This document shows positions 1 to 6,060 of a DNA stretch of 8,248 nucleotides, one piece after another (position 1 is the first letter of the stretch; every line of letters starts with the position of its first letter). The notes under the pieces were generated by a model, which did no database searches, had not been told where the DNA came from, and saw only the letters and a program-made list of their open reading frames with translations. The stretch lies in NCBI GenBank assembly GCA_016786525.1, contig JAEUVW010000072.1, positions 1-8,248 of the forward strand, written 5' to 3'. The stretch is from Chitinophagaceae bacterium. Its GTDB lineage: Bacteria; Bacteroidota; Bacteroidia; Chitinophagales; Chitinophagaceae. Made by a program: the position numbers and the translations under genes.

Positions 1-1
1 A

Positions 2-1339
2 GGCGCTTACCTGGGCCGCACGGTACAGGTGATCCAGCACATTACCGACGAGATAAAGCGCCGGATGACCCTGCTGGGCAAGGACAAGAAATTTGATTTT
101 GTGATCACTGAGCTGGGCGGAACTGTAGGCGATATCGAATCATTGCCTTATGTAGAGGCCGTGCGCCAGTTGAAATGGGATCTGGGCGAGAAGAATGCCA
201 TCGTGGTGCACCTGACCCTGATCCCCTACCTGGCTGCGGCAAAAGAACTGAAAACCAAACCCACACAGCACTCGGTAAAAATGATGAGCGAAAACGGCAT
301 TAACCCCGACATCCTCGTCTGCCGTACCGAAAAGCCATTATACAAAGACCTGAGGCGCAAGATTGCGCAATTCTGCAATGTGACGGAAGATGCGGTGATC
401 GAAGCCATGGACGCCGATTCTATTTACAGCGTACCGCTGGAAATGATGACCGAGAAGCTGGATGTCACTTGCCTGAACAAGCTGGGTATGCCTTTGGGCG
501 ATGAGCCCCAGCTGCTGCGCTGGAAAGAATTCCTGAACAAACTGCGTTATCCCAAATCGAAAATTACCATCGGCCTGATCGGGAAATATGTTGAGCTGCA
601 GGACGCCTATAAGTCTATCCTCGAAGCCCTGATCCATGCCGGTGCCATTAACGAGTGCAAAGTAGAGGTGCGCAATATCCATTCCGAATACCTGACACCG
701 GACAATGTGCTGGAGAAACTGCACAATATCGATGCGGTACTGGTTGCTCCCGGCTTTGGCAACCGCGGTATTGAAGGTAAGATCGACGCCATCCGCTACG
801 TGCGCGAAAATAAAATACCCTTCTTCGGCATTTGCCTAGGTATGCAGATGGCCTGCGTGGAGTTTGCCCGCAATGTACTGGGACTGCCCCAGGCGCACTC
901 TACGGAAATGAATGCCGAAACCCCGGATGCAGTGATCAGCATGATGGAAGACCAGAAGAAAATAGTGAACATGGGTGGTACCATGAGGCTGGGCGCCTAT
1001 GACTGTGTGCTGGACAGCCATAGTTTTGCAGCATCCGCCTACGGCCGTACCCATATTTCAGAGCGTCACCGCCACCGCTACGAATTCAACAACCAATACC
1101 TGGAGCAGTTTGAGCAGGCAGGCATGCGCCCGGTAGGGAAAAATACAGAAACCGGTCTTGTAGAGGTGATGGAGCTGGCGGATCATCCTTTTTATGTAGC
1201 CACTCAATACCATCCCGAGTATAAGAGTACCGTTGAAAATCCACATCCTTTATTTATTGCTTTTGTTAAGGCGGCAAAAGAAGCCCAGAATGTAAAACGA
1301 AACAATGCGAAAGATATAGAATTGGAGAAAACTGTTTAG
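2..1339 (+). CDS. pyrG: CTP synthase (glutamine-hydrolysing), 5'-truncated by window edge
   Basis: Makes CTP from UTP, ATP and glutamine in the cytoplasm, the last step of de novo pyrimidine nucleotide synthesis. The open frame runs in from base 2 with the family sequence GAYLGRTVQVIQHITDEIK, so the gene is cut rather than starting at the GTG at 29. By comparison with the E. coli enzyme (545 residues) about 105 N-terminal residues, including the synthase P-loop, lie outside the window. Visible synthase motifs are GGTVGDIES (116-142, with the metal-binding Glu) and the nucleotide-binding loop KTKPTQHSVK (251-280). The class I glutamine amidotransferase domain follows, with oxyanion region APGFGNRGIEGK, nucleophile Cys in GICLGMQ (codon 833-835), and the His and Glu partners in YHPEYKS (codons 1211-1213 and 1217-1219). 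After the domain is a short charged tail. No strong terminator follows the stop; the next gene begins 83 bases on. Identification is secure. Confidence 0.98.
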   Translation, partial: GAYLGRTVQVIQHITDEIKRRMTLLGKDKKFDFVITELGGTVGDIESLPYVEAVRQLKWDLGEKNAIVVHLTLIPYLAAAKELKTKPTQHSVKMMSENGINPDILVCRTEKPLYKDLRRKIAQFCNVTEDAVIEAMDADSIYSVPLEMMTEKLDVTCLNKLGMPLGDEPQLLRWKEFLNKLRYPKSKITIGLIGKYVELQDAYKSILEALIHAGAINECKVEVRNIHSEYLTPDNVLEKLHNIDAVLVAPGFGNRGIEGKIDAIRYVRENKIPFFGICLGMQMACVEFARNVLGLPQAHSTEMNAETPDAVISMMEDQKKIVNMGGTMRLGAYDCVLDSHSFAASAYGRTHISERHRHRYEFNNQYLEQFEQAGMRPVGKNTETGLVEVMELADHPFYVATQYHPEYKSTVENPHPLFIAFVKAAKEAQNVKRNNAKDIELEKTV

Positions 1340-1372
1340 AATACTATTAACAAACGATTATAGGTTTATTAT

Positions 1373-1380
1373 TATCTTTG
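1373..1380 (+). promoter_or_regulatory. Bacteroidota-type -7 promoter element (TATCTTTG) for the small lipoprotein gene
   Basis: TATCTTTG matches the Bacteroidota sigma-ABfr -7 consensus TAnnTTTG exactly. It lies in an AT-rich stretch between the pyrG stop and the lipoprotein ATG at 1423, which would give a leader of about 35 bases. I do not see a convincing TTTG-type -33 element at the usual distance. The ATG is preceded by an A-rich stretch without a Shine-Dalgarno sequence, as is usual in this phylum. Promoter activity is inferred. Confidence 0.5.
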
Positions 1381-1422
1381 GCCGGAAATTTGGATCAATT
1401 TATTCAATTAAAATCAAAACTT

Positions 1423-1899
1423 ATGACAAGCACATTACGCAAACTCGCACTGGGCACTTTCCTGTCCGTATCAGCTTTAACTGCTGTTACCCTGACTTCC
1501 TGCAACAAAGATGACGAAACTTGTACCGTCGGCTTAACCGGTAAAGATTGTAAAACTGAAATAAGGACTTCTTACTACAATTCCTACAAAGGAAACGGTA
1601 CAGACAACGATGGCCTTACCTATACCGGCTTCACTGCAAAATTCTCTTCTCTGGGTACAGACCCTACCAAAATGAACCTGCAACTGCTGGATGACAAACT
1701 GGCTTCTGTTAATGCACTGACAGTTACCCTGACCACCAACACTGCGTTCAATATCGATCAGAAAGTAAGCGGCGACTACACTTACACTGGTACTGGTACC
1801 ATCAATGAGTCTTCCTGCAGCCTGACCATCACAGAAAAGCGTGCCGGTATTACAACAACAACTACTACTTACACGTTTAACAACATGGTAAAACAATAG
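1423..1899 (+). CDS. Small predicted surface-exposed lipoprotein, function unknown
   Basis: A 158-residue predicted lipoprotein. The start chosen is the ATG at 1423. The frame is open back to a TTG at 1378, but that codon overlaps the promoter element and would place 15 polar residues ahead of the signal peptide. Residues 1-26 form a type II signal peptide (K/R-containing n-region, hydrophobic core, lipobox LTSC) with the lipidated Cys at 27. The next residues are NKDDE, resembling the lipoprotein export signal (K followed by acidic residues) described in Bacteroidota for surface display. Then comes a short Cys-containing segment, CTVGLTGKDC, like the end of an EGF-type loop. The remaining ~110 residues are rich in Thr, Gly, Tyr and alternating hydrophobics, suggesting a beta-sandwich or beta-barrel fold (inference). 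Similar layouts (lipobox, 'GKDC' segment, then a beta domain starting near 'R..Y...Y.G') are familiar in Bacteroidota lipoproteins of unknown role. The gene appears monocistronic, with its own promoter and a terminator 18 bases after the stop. Confidence 0.85.
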   Translation: MTSTLRKLALGTFLSVSALTAVTLTSCNKDDETCTVGLTGKDCKTEIRTSYYNSYKGNGTDNDGLTYTGFTAKFSSLGTDPTKMNLQLLDDKLASVNALTVTLTTNTAFNIDQKVSGDYTYTGTGTINESSCSLTITEKRAGITTTTTTYTFNNMVKQ

Positions 1900-1916
1900 T
1901 TTTTTCTATAAATAGT

Positions 1917-1949
1917 AAAAAGGGGAAGAATCTGATTCTTCCCCTTTTT
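1917..1949. terminator. Bidirectional intrinsic terminator between convergent lipoprotein genes
   Basis: A perfect inverted repeat: AAAAAGGGGAAGAATC (1917-1932), a single central T at 1933, then its complement ending in CCCCTTTTT (1934-1949). In practice the loop would open by a few base pairs. The A-run and T-run flanks give a U-tract in either direction, so the one hairpin can end the + strand lipoprotein gene (stop at 1899) and the - strand gene whose stop is at 1984. Confidence 0.88.
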
Positions 1950-1983
1950 TATTGTGCTTACCTTAAGATGATTAAGGCTGATT

Positions 1984-2442
1984 TTACCTGTTTTGGTCAG
2001 AGTGTGATTTCATACCACCACCTTTTTGTTGCTGGTTTTGGTCAGAATGTGATTTCATACCGCCCTGGTTGCTGTTTTGGTCAGAACTACCTTTCATACC
2101 ACCTGGTTTTTCAGCTTCGATCGGCGTTTCACGCTTCGTTACACCAACCGGAGGAGTTGTTTTTTTGGCAGGAACTACTTTTTTTGCTCCTTTGGCAGCA
2201 GCAGCTTTGGTAGCGGCGATGATAGAATCTTCTCTCATTACCTGGGCCAGTGAATCCGCGGTAGCCTGAGCAGCCATAGCGATTGCAGAGTCGCTTTGTG
2301 CTTTCAGTACAGCAGCGATGGAGTCAGCTTTTACAGCAGCAATAGAATCAACATTTGTTGTTTCAGCGGGCGTAGAATCTCCGCCGCAAGATGCAAGGGT
2401 CAGCAGACCGCCGGCAGCAAATAGTAGGAAGTACTTTTTCAT
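1984..2442 (-). CDS. Ala-rich predicted lipoprotein with C-terminal GGMK..SDQN repeats
   Basis: A 152-residue predicted lipoprotein of unknown function. The ATG at 2442 gives a classic signal peptide MKKYFLLFAAGGLLTLASC with lipobox LASC and lipidated Cys19. Residues after the Cys (GGDST) lack the K-D/E surface-export pattern seen in the neighbouring lipoprotein, so retention on the periplasmic side is likelier (inference). Residues ~30-85 are very rich in Ala with recurring Asp-Ser pairs (VDSIAAVKADSIAAVL, ADSLAQV, EDSIIAATK) and should form a long amphipathic helix, possibly coiled coil. Next is a basic Lys/Pro/Thr linker (KKVVPAKKTTPPVG). The last ~40 residues hold three copies of a 10-residue unit, GGMK(G/S)(S/H)SDQN, separated by short Gln/Asn-rich spacers; the final residue is Arg. 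There are no catalytic motifs. Alanine-rich 'DSIAA' lipoproteins are common in Bacteroidota, and a structural or cell-wall-contacting role is possible but not shown by the sequence. Confidence 0.82.
   Translation of the reverse strand: MKKYFLLFAAGGLLTLASCGGDSTPAETTNVDSIAAVKADSIAAVLKAQSDSAIAMAAQATADSLAQVMREDSIIAATKAAAAKGAKKVVPAKKTTPPVGVTKRETPIEAEKPGGMKGSSDQNSNQGGMKSHSDQNQQQKGGGMKSHSDQNR
1991..2103 (-). repeat. Three 29-bp direct repeats encoding GGMK..SDQN
   Basis: Near-identical 29-base units lie at 1991-2019, 2036-2064 and 2075-2103 on the + strand, each starting TTTTGGTCAGA and ending TTTCATACC(A/G)CC. The first two differ at only two positions. The third diverges in the middle (AACTACC in place of the GTGTGA-type segment), which changes SHS to GSS in the protein. 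Start-to-start spacing is 45 and then 39 bases, both multiples of three, so the repeats keep the reading frame of the lipoprotein gene on the - strand. Confidence 0.9.
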
Positions 2443-2459
2443 CGATTTTAAAATTTTAG

Positions 2460-2467
2460 CAAAAATA
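2460..2467 (-). promoter_or_regulatory. Bacteroidota-type -7 promoter element (TATTTTTG) for the Ala-rich lipoprotein gene
   Basis: On the - strand the bases read TATTTTTG, an exact match to TAnnTTTG, about 18 bases before the ATG at 2442. Transcription would start only about ten bases before the start codon, so the leader would be very short. The upstream DNA is AT-rich (TTTATATAG) but no clear -33 TTTG is seen. Inferred from the motif and position only. Confidence 0.5.
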
Positions 2468-2595
2468 ATTTAGTTCTCTATATAAAGTACAGTAATTGCC
2501 TTATTTCATAAGAGATTGTCCTACTTCTTTGTTAAAATAGTGCTGCGGGATTATGATTACTTTAGCGCCGGGCGGGTTCTGAGCAAAACAAATTG

Positions 2596-2603
2596 CACAT
2601 TTG
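2596..2603 (+). promoter_or_regulatory. Weak -7-like element upstream of murF-alr
   Basis: CACATTTG differs by one base from TAnnTTTG and lies about 33 bases before the chosen ATG at 2637. No good -33 partner is visible. It is the best candidate in the divergent intergenic region (2443-2636), which otherwise holds only AT-rich sequence near the - strand gene and a GC-rich patch around 2563-2576. Treat it as tentative. Confidence 0.25.
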
Positions 2604-2636
2604 TACCCGTCATTTTCCCGGACTCAAACCATATCT

Positions 2637-5147
2637 ATGCTGCCTGTATCCCTTATTGCATCAGCCTGCAAGGCTCAGTGGCTAGGCCATAAAGAAGAGC
2701 TTACAGTAAAGTACCTCGTTACAGACACCCGGAAAATTAGCCCGGACCAGTTATCGGCACAGGCCCTCTTTATCGCTATTGTAACACAGCGCAGCAATGG
2801 GCATTGGCATATTGCTGACGCCTATGATAAAGGGATCCGCTGTTTCCTGGTGTCGGAAATGACGGATACCGGGCAATACCCCGATGCCGTTTTCCTGCTG
2901 GTCAACAATACCGTTACCGCACTGCAGCAAATTGCCGTTTATGTAAGGATGCAATCCCATATTCCCGTTATCGGCATTACCGGCAGTAATGGAAAAACCA
3001 TTATTAAAGAGTGGCTGCACCAACTCCTTGAAAAACAGGAGCATATCATACGCAGCCCGAAGAGTTACAATTCCCAGATCGGCGTTCCTTTATCGGTGTG
3101 GCCGCTGGATGCCACACATACCCTGGGCATCTTTGAAGCCGGTATTTCCCAGCCGGGAGAAATGGAACAGCTGGAAAAGATCATCCGCCCGACCATCGGT
3201 ATCTTTACCAATATCGGCGAAGCCCACAACCAGGGCTTCCTGAACAGCAGGCAAAAGATCAACGAAAAGCTCCAGCTTTTCCGGCAATCGGAATTGTTGA
3301 TCTATTGCCGCGATTACCATGAACTGCATGAAGCGGTTGCCTTGTTTGCCCAATCGCTGAAAGCCAATACCGGGCACCAATTGCAATTACTTTCCTGGTC
3401 TTATAAGCACGAGGCCGGTCTGGCCGTACAGTCCCTGAAGAAAGAAGGGGGCCGCACCCGGATTAGCGCCTTATACAAAGGGAAAGAGCAAAGTATGAGC
3501 ATCCCCTTTACTGATGCTGCGTCCATCGAAAATGCGATCAACTGCTGGTGCTTCCTGCTCTACAGGGGCCTTGCAGAGCAGGAGATACAGGAAGGTATGG
3601 CGGCCCTGAAGCCCATTGCCATGCGCCTGGAACTGCGGCAGGGGGAAAATAACAGCGTGATCATTAATGATGCGTATAATTCCGACCTGACCTCCCTGAA
3701 CATTGCGCTGGATATGCTGGAGCAGCAAAAACAGCAATCCGCTGCAACCGTTATCCTGAGCGATATGCAGCAGACAGGCCGTGCGGAGTCGGTCTTGTAC
3801 AGCGAAGTGGCCGACATCCTGAAGGAGCGTAAGGTCAACCGGCTGATCGCGATCGGCAGCGCCCTGATGGCGCACCGGAAATTGTTTGAGGCCAATGCCC
3901 GGCTGCAGAGCTCTTTTTTTGCCGGCACGGAAGACTTCCTGCACCATATACATGAATTTACCTTCGACAATGAGGCCATCCTGCTGAAAGGAGCCCGCAG
4001 CTTCACTTTTGAAAAAATAAGCCTGTTGCTGGAGCAAAAAATACACCAGACGGTCATGACGGTGAACCTTACGGCCATGAACAATAACCTGGATGCTTTC
4101 CGGCGCAGGCTGAAGGCCGGGGTGCGTACCATGGCCATGGTAAAGGCTTCTTCCTATGGCAGCGGCGGGTACGAAATTGCGAATGCACTGCAGGAGCAAA
4201 AGGTCGATTACCTGACCGTTGCTTATGCAGATGAGGGCGTGGCCTTGCGCAAGGCCAGGATAGAGCTGCCGATCATGGTCATGAGCCCTTCTACGCAATC
4301 ATTCGACCGGATGATCATCTGGAAGCTGGAACCGGAAATTTTTAACCTGCGCTCCCTGCACCAGTTTATAGAAGTCGCACGGAACATCGGCGTGCAGCAA
4401 TATCCTGTTCACATAAAACTGGATACAGGCATGCACCGGCTGGGCTTTATGCAGCATGAGATCGGGCCTTTGCTGCAGGTCATCAAAAATGAACCGGTGC
4501 TGCGCGTAGCCAGCATCTTCAGTCACCTGGCTGCTGCGGACGATCCTGCTTACCGGGATTTTACCCGTGCCCAGGCGGAAGCCTTTGTACTCATGAGCAC
4601 ACAGATATCCGATGCCTTGGGGTATCGTCCTTTAAGGCATCTGTGCAATACGGCCGGCATTGTACAATATCCCGAATACCATTTTGATATGGTGCGCCTG
4701 GGCCTGGGCCTGTATGGCATAGATGGCAGCGGCGGCCTGGATGACCAGCTGCAGCAGATCAGTACCCTGCGTACCACCATTGCGCAGATCAAGCATATCC
4801 CCGCCGGGGAGACCATAGGGTATGGCAGGCGCGGAAAGGTGGAGCAGGATATGCGTATCGCAACCATCTGCATCGGCTATGCAGACGGCTATCCACGCGC
4901 ACTGAGCAACAGCGGCGCCTATGTGATGGTCAGCAATAAGTCGGCCCCGGTGATCGGTACCATAGCGATGGATATGTGCATGGTAGATATTACCGACATA
5001 GACGCTGTGCATGAGGGAGATGAAGTGATCGTATTCGGCGATGCCTTGCCGATCCAGAAGCTGGCATCATGGGCCGGCACCATTTCTTATGAGATCATGA
5101 CCGGCATTGCCCCGCGTGTGAAAAGGGTGTATGTGAACGAGTCCTGA
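2637..5147 (+). CDS. Bifunctional UDP-MurNAc-tripeptide:D-Ala-D-Ala ligase / alanine racemase (MurF-Alr fusion)
   Basis: Two cytoplasmic peptidoglycan-precursor enzymes in one 836-residue chain. Residues ~1-465 are MurF, which joins D-Ala-D-Ala to UDP-MurNAc-tripeptide using ATP. Seen are the N-terminal domain with TDTRKI, the ATP-binding P-loop GITGSNGKT (Lys120), the YNSQIGVPLSV and FEAGISQPGEM segments, TNIGEAHNQGF, NDAYNSDLTSL, and the C-terminal domain with ILSDMQQTGR and LLKGARSFTFE. Residues ~470-836 are a PLP-dependent alanine racemase, making D-alanine. Seen are MAMVKASSYGSG with the PLP lysine (Lys503), MHRLGF, IGYGRRG with the catalytic Tyr729, GYADGYPR, AMDMCMVDI and the ending YEIMTGIAPRVKRVYV. 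All key residues are present in both halves, so both activities are expected. I chose ATG 2637 because MLPVSLIASACKAQWLG fits the family's N-terminus; the frame is open back to a TTG at 2601. This fusion is well known in Bacteroidota. It puts D-Ala production and D-Ala-D-Ala use in one polypeptide; the D-Ala-D-Ala ligase itself is not in the window. Confidence 0.96.
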   Translation: MLPVSLIASACKAQWLGHKEELTVKYLVTDTRKISPDQLSAQALFIAIVTQRSNGHWHIADAYDKGIRCFLVSEMTDTGQYPDAVFLLVNNTVTALQQIAVYVRMQSHIPVIGITGSNGKTIIKEWLHQLLEKQEHIIRSPKSYNSQIGVPLSVWPLDATHTLGIFEAGISQPGEMEQLEKIIRPTIGIFTNIGEAHNQGFLNSRQKINEKLQLFRQSELLIYCRDYHELHEAVALFAQSLKANTGHQLQLLSWSYKHEAGLAVQSLKKEGGRTRISALYKGKEQSMSIPFTDAASIENAINCWCFLLYRGLAEQEIQEGMAALKPIAMRLELRQGENNSVIINDAYNSDLTSLNIALDMLEQQKQQSAATVILSDMQQTGRAESVLYSEVADILKERKVNRLIAIGSALMAHRKLFEANARLQSSFFAGTEDFLHHIHEFTFDNEAILLKGARSFTFEKISLLLEQKIHQTVMTVNLTAMNNNLDAFRRRLKAGVRTMAMVKASSYGSGGYEIANALQEQKVDYLTVAYADEGVALRKARIELPIMVMSPSTQSFDRMIIWKLEPEIFNLRSLHQFIEVARNIGVQQYPVHIKLDTGMHRLGFMQHEIGPLLQVIKNEPVLRVASIFSHLAAADDPAYRDFTRAQAEAFVLMSTQISDALGYRPLRHLCNTAGIVQYPEYHFDMVRLGLGLYGIDGSGGLDDQLQQISTLRTTIAQIKHIPAGETIGYGRRGKVEQDMRIATICIGYADGYPRALSNSGAYVMVSNKSAPVIGTIAMDMCMVDITDIDAVHEGDEVIVFGDALPIQKLASWAGTISYEIMTGIAPRVKRVYVNES

Positions 5148-5240
5148 TGATTTGTTCCTTTTAAAAAGCCATAACGGTTTGTGCAGATATAGGTTTGCAT
5201 GCATGTACCACTCTCTGCGATTAATTTCCTTACCGGTGAT

Positions 5241-5276
5241 TTCCCTTCCCGGGAGCGGGCGGGGGTGGGCTTTGAG
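5241..5276. repeat. GC-rich, dispersed-repeat-like intergenic stretch
   Basis: Within the murF-alr / lolA gap there is an abrupt GC-rich block: TTCCCTTCCCGGGAGCGGGC followed by GGGGGTGGGCTTTGAG. It contains the palindrome TCCCGGGA (5247-5254) with partial outward pairing of CCC to GGG. It resembles the short 'CCCTC-TCCCGGGAGAGGG-CGGGGGTGAGG' type motif that recurs in intergenic regions of many bacterial genomes, but only one copy is present here, so its repeat nature is inferred. The rest of the gap from 5148 to 5240 shows nothing beyond a TGCATGCA palindrome at 5196-5203. Confidence 0.4.
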
Positions 5277-5291
5277 GCCAATCCCTGATAA

Positions 5292-5327
5292 AAAAAGGGG
5301 CAACAAAATGTATTGTTGCCCCTTTTT
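5292..5327. terminator. Bidirectional intrinsic terminator between murF-alr and lolA
   Basis: A perfect 15-bp stem: AAAAAGGGGCAACAA (5292-5306) pairs with TTGTTGCCCCTTTTT (5313-5327) around a six-base loop AATGTA. A-runs and T-runs on either side give a U-tract for both directions. It sits about 145 bases after the murF-alr stop and 18 bases past the lolA stop, so it looks placed chiefly for lolA but can also stop the + strand transcript. It shares the AAAAAGGGG/CCCCTTTTT outer stem with the terminator at 1917-1949. Confidence 0.9.
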
Positions 5328-5344
5328 AAATATGTGCTATTCGC

Positions 5345-5995
5345 TTACCGCAGATCCACCACCTCAACGCCTTTATAAGCTTTGGGGTCAAACGTAAACA
5401 GTTTGTCGTCAACCGCCGCATTGCCGGCAAAATTGCTGATCGTGTAGGTATAGCGATTGCCGTTCTTTTCGGTGATGCTGCCGCCTGCAATGGTGCCGGA
5501 AGCCTTATCCACCAGCACTTCGACCTTGCTGAATTGTTTGGTCGTGTTGATCGGGGTCAGCTCAATCGCATCACAGGTTTTGGCGCCTGATTTTTTAGTG
5601 CCGACATATTTATACTTGTATTCCTTATCGTAGAAATTAGTGATCAGCTTTGTCGGGGAAATCGTTTGCTCGCTGGGGTTGTAATTGTTGATCTGAACCT
5701 CATTGCTTTCCTTGATATAAGTCCACACCGTTTTGTTGTCCGATATGATTTCCTGGCCTTGAATACTGATGCGGTATTTGCTGCCTTTCATATAAAAAGT
5801 GCCGCTCTTGCTTTGTTTGGTTTTGCCGTTGGCGCTGGCCAGGTTCAGTGTAAAATTGGCTTTCAGCGACTTCAGGCTGTTGACTTTTTGTGTCGCCGCA
5901 TCGAGTATGGATTTTGCCTTGGCGTCTGTCTGTGCCAGCAGGGGTTGGGTCATGGTGAGTAATCCAAGGCTCAGGATTCCGATTAACTTTTTCAT
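5345..5995 (-). CDS. lolA: LolA-like outer-membrane lipoprotein carrier protein
   Basis: A 216-residue periplasmic protein expected to accept lipoproteins from the LolCDE-type inner-membrane machinery and carry them to the outer membrane. The ATG at 5995 opens a Sec signal peptide (MKK, hydrophobic stretch, likely cleavage after LLAQ or LLA, around residue 21-22). The mature part follows the LolA pattern: helix KAKSILDAATQKVNSLKSLKANFTL, then beta-strands including SGTFYMKGSKYRISIQGQEIISDNKTVWTY, a central stretch VQINNYNPSEQTISP, and a C-terminus VDDKLFTFDPKAYKGVEVVDLR that matches the 'F.F.P...V.V.D.R' end of E. coli LolA. Length is close to the family norm. It lies 65 bases downstream of ftsK on the same strand, the order also seen in E. 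coli. A CATCTTTG box at 6045-6052 (- strand sense) could be a weak promoter of its own. Family assignment is strong; the exact client range in Bacteroidota, which generally lack an obvious LolB, is not evident from sequence. Confidence 0.93.
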   Translation of the reverse strand: MKKLIGILSLGLLTMTQPLLAQTDAKAKSILDAATQKVNSLKSLKANFTLNLASANGKTKQSKSGTFYMKGSKYRISIQGQEIISDNKTVWTYIKESNEVQINNYNPSEQTISPTKLITNFYDKEYKYKYVGTKKSGAKTCDAIELTPINTTKQFSKVEVLVDKASGTIAGGSITEKNGNRYTYTISNFAGNAAVDDKLFTFDPKAYKGVEVVDLR

Positions 5996-6060
5996 CTGTC
6001 TTTGTATGTAGTTAGTGTTGAATAAACAATATAAATAGGACCAGCAAAGATGCGCTATGT

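Noticed and set aside
746..775. CTP synthase oxyanion region reads APGFGNRG rather than the E. coli-style PGGFGYRG
   Set aside because: The shift keeps the aligned glycine, and from memory this form is usual in Bacteroidota PyrG. The catalytic Cys, His and Glu are intact, so it is not a sign of a dead enzyme.
1991..2103. Three short direct repeats at near-regular spacing, at first sight like a mini CRISPR array
   Set aside because: The repeats are in frame within the lipoprotein gene and encode a periodic peptide; the intervening segments are only 10-16 bases and also coding. No cas gene is nearby.
3471..4298. Long open frame on the - strand inside murF-alr (about 275 codons)
   Set aside because: It lies wholly antisense to strong MurF and Alr motifs, its translation shows no recognisable domain, and it is explained by the GC-rich codon use of the real gene.
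5152..5397. Short + strand open frame spanning the intergenic region after murF-alr
   Set aside because: It runs through the GC-rich block and the terminator hairpin and into the lolA 3' end, with no start signal or protein-like features.
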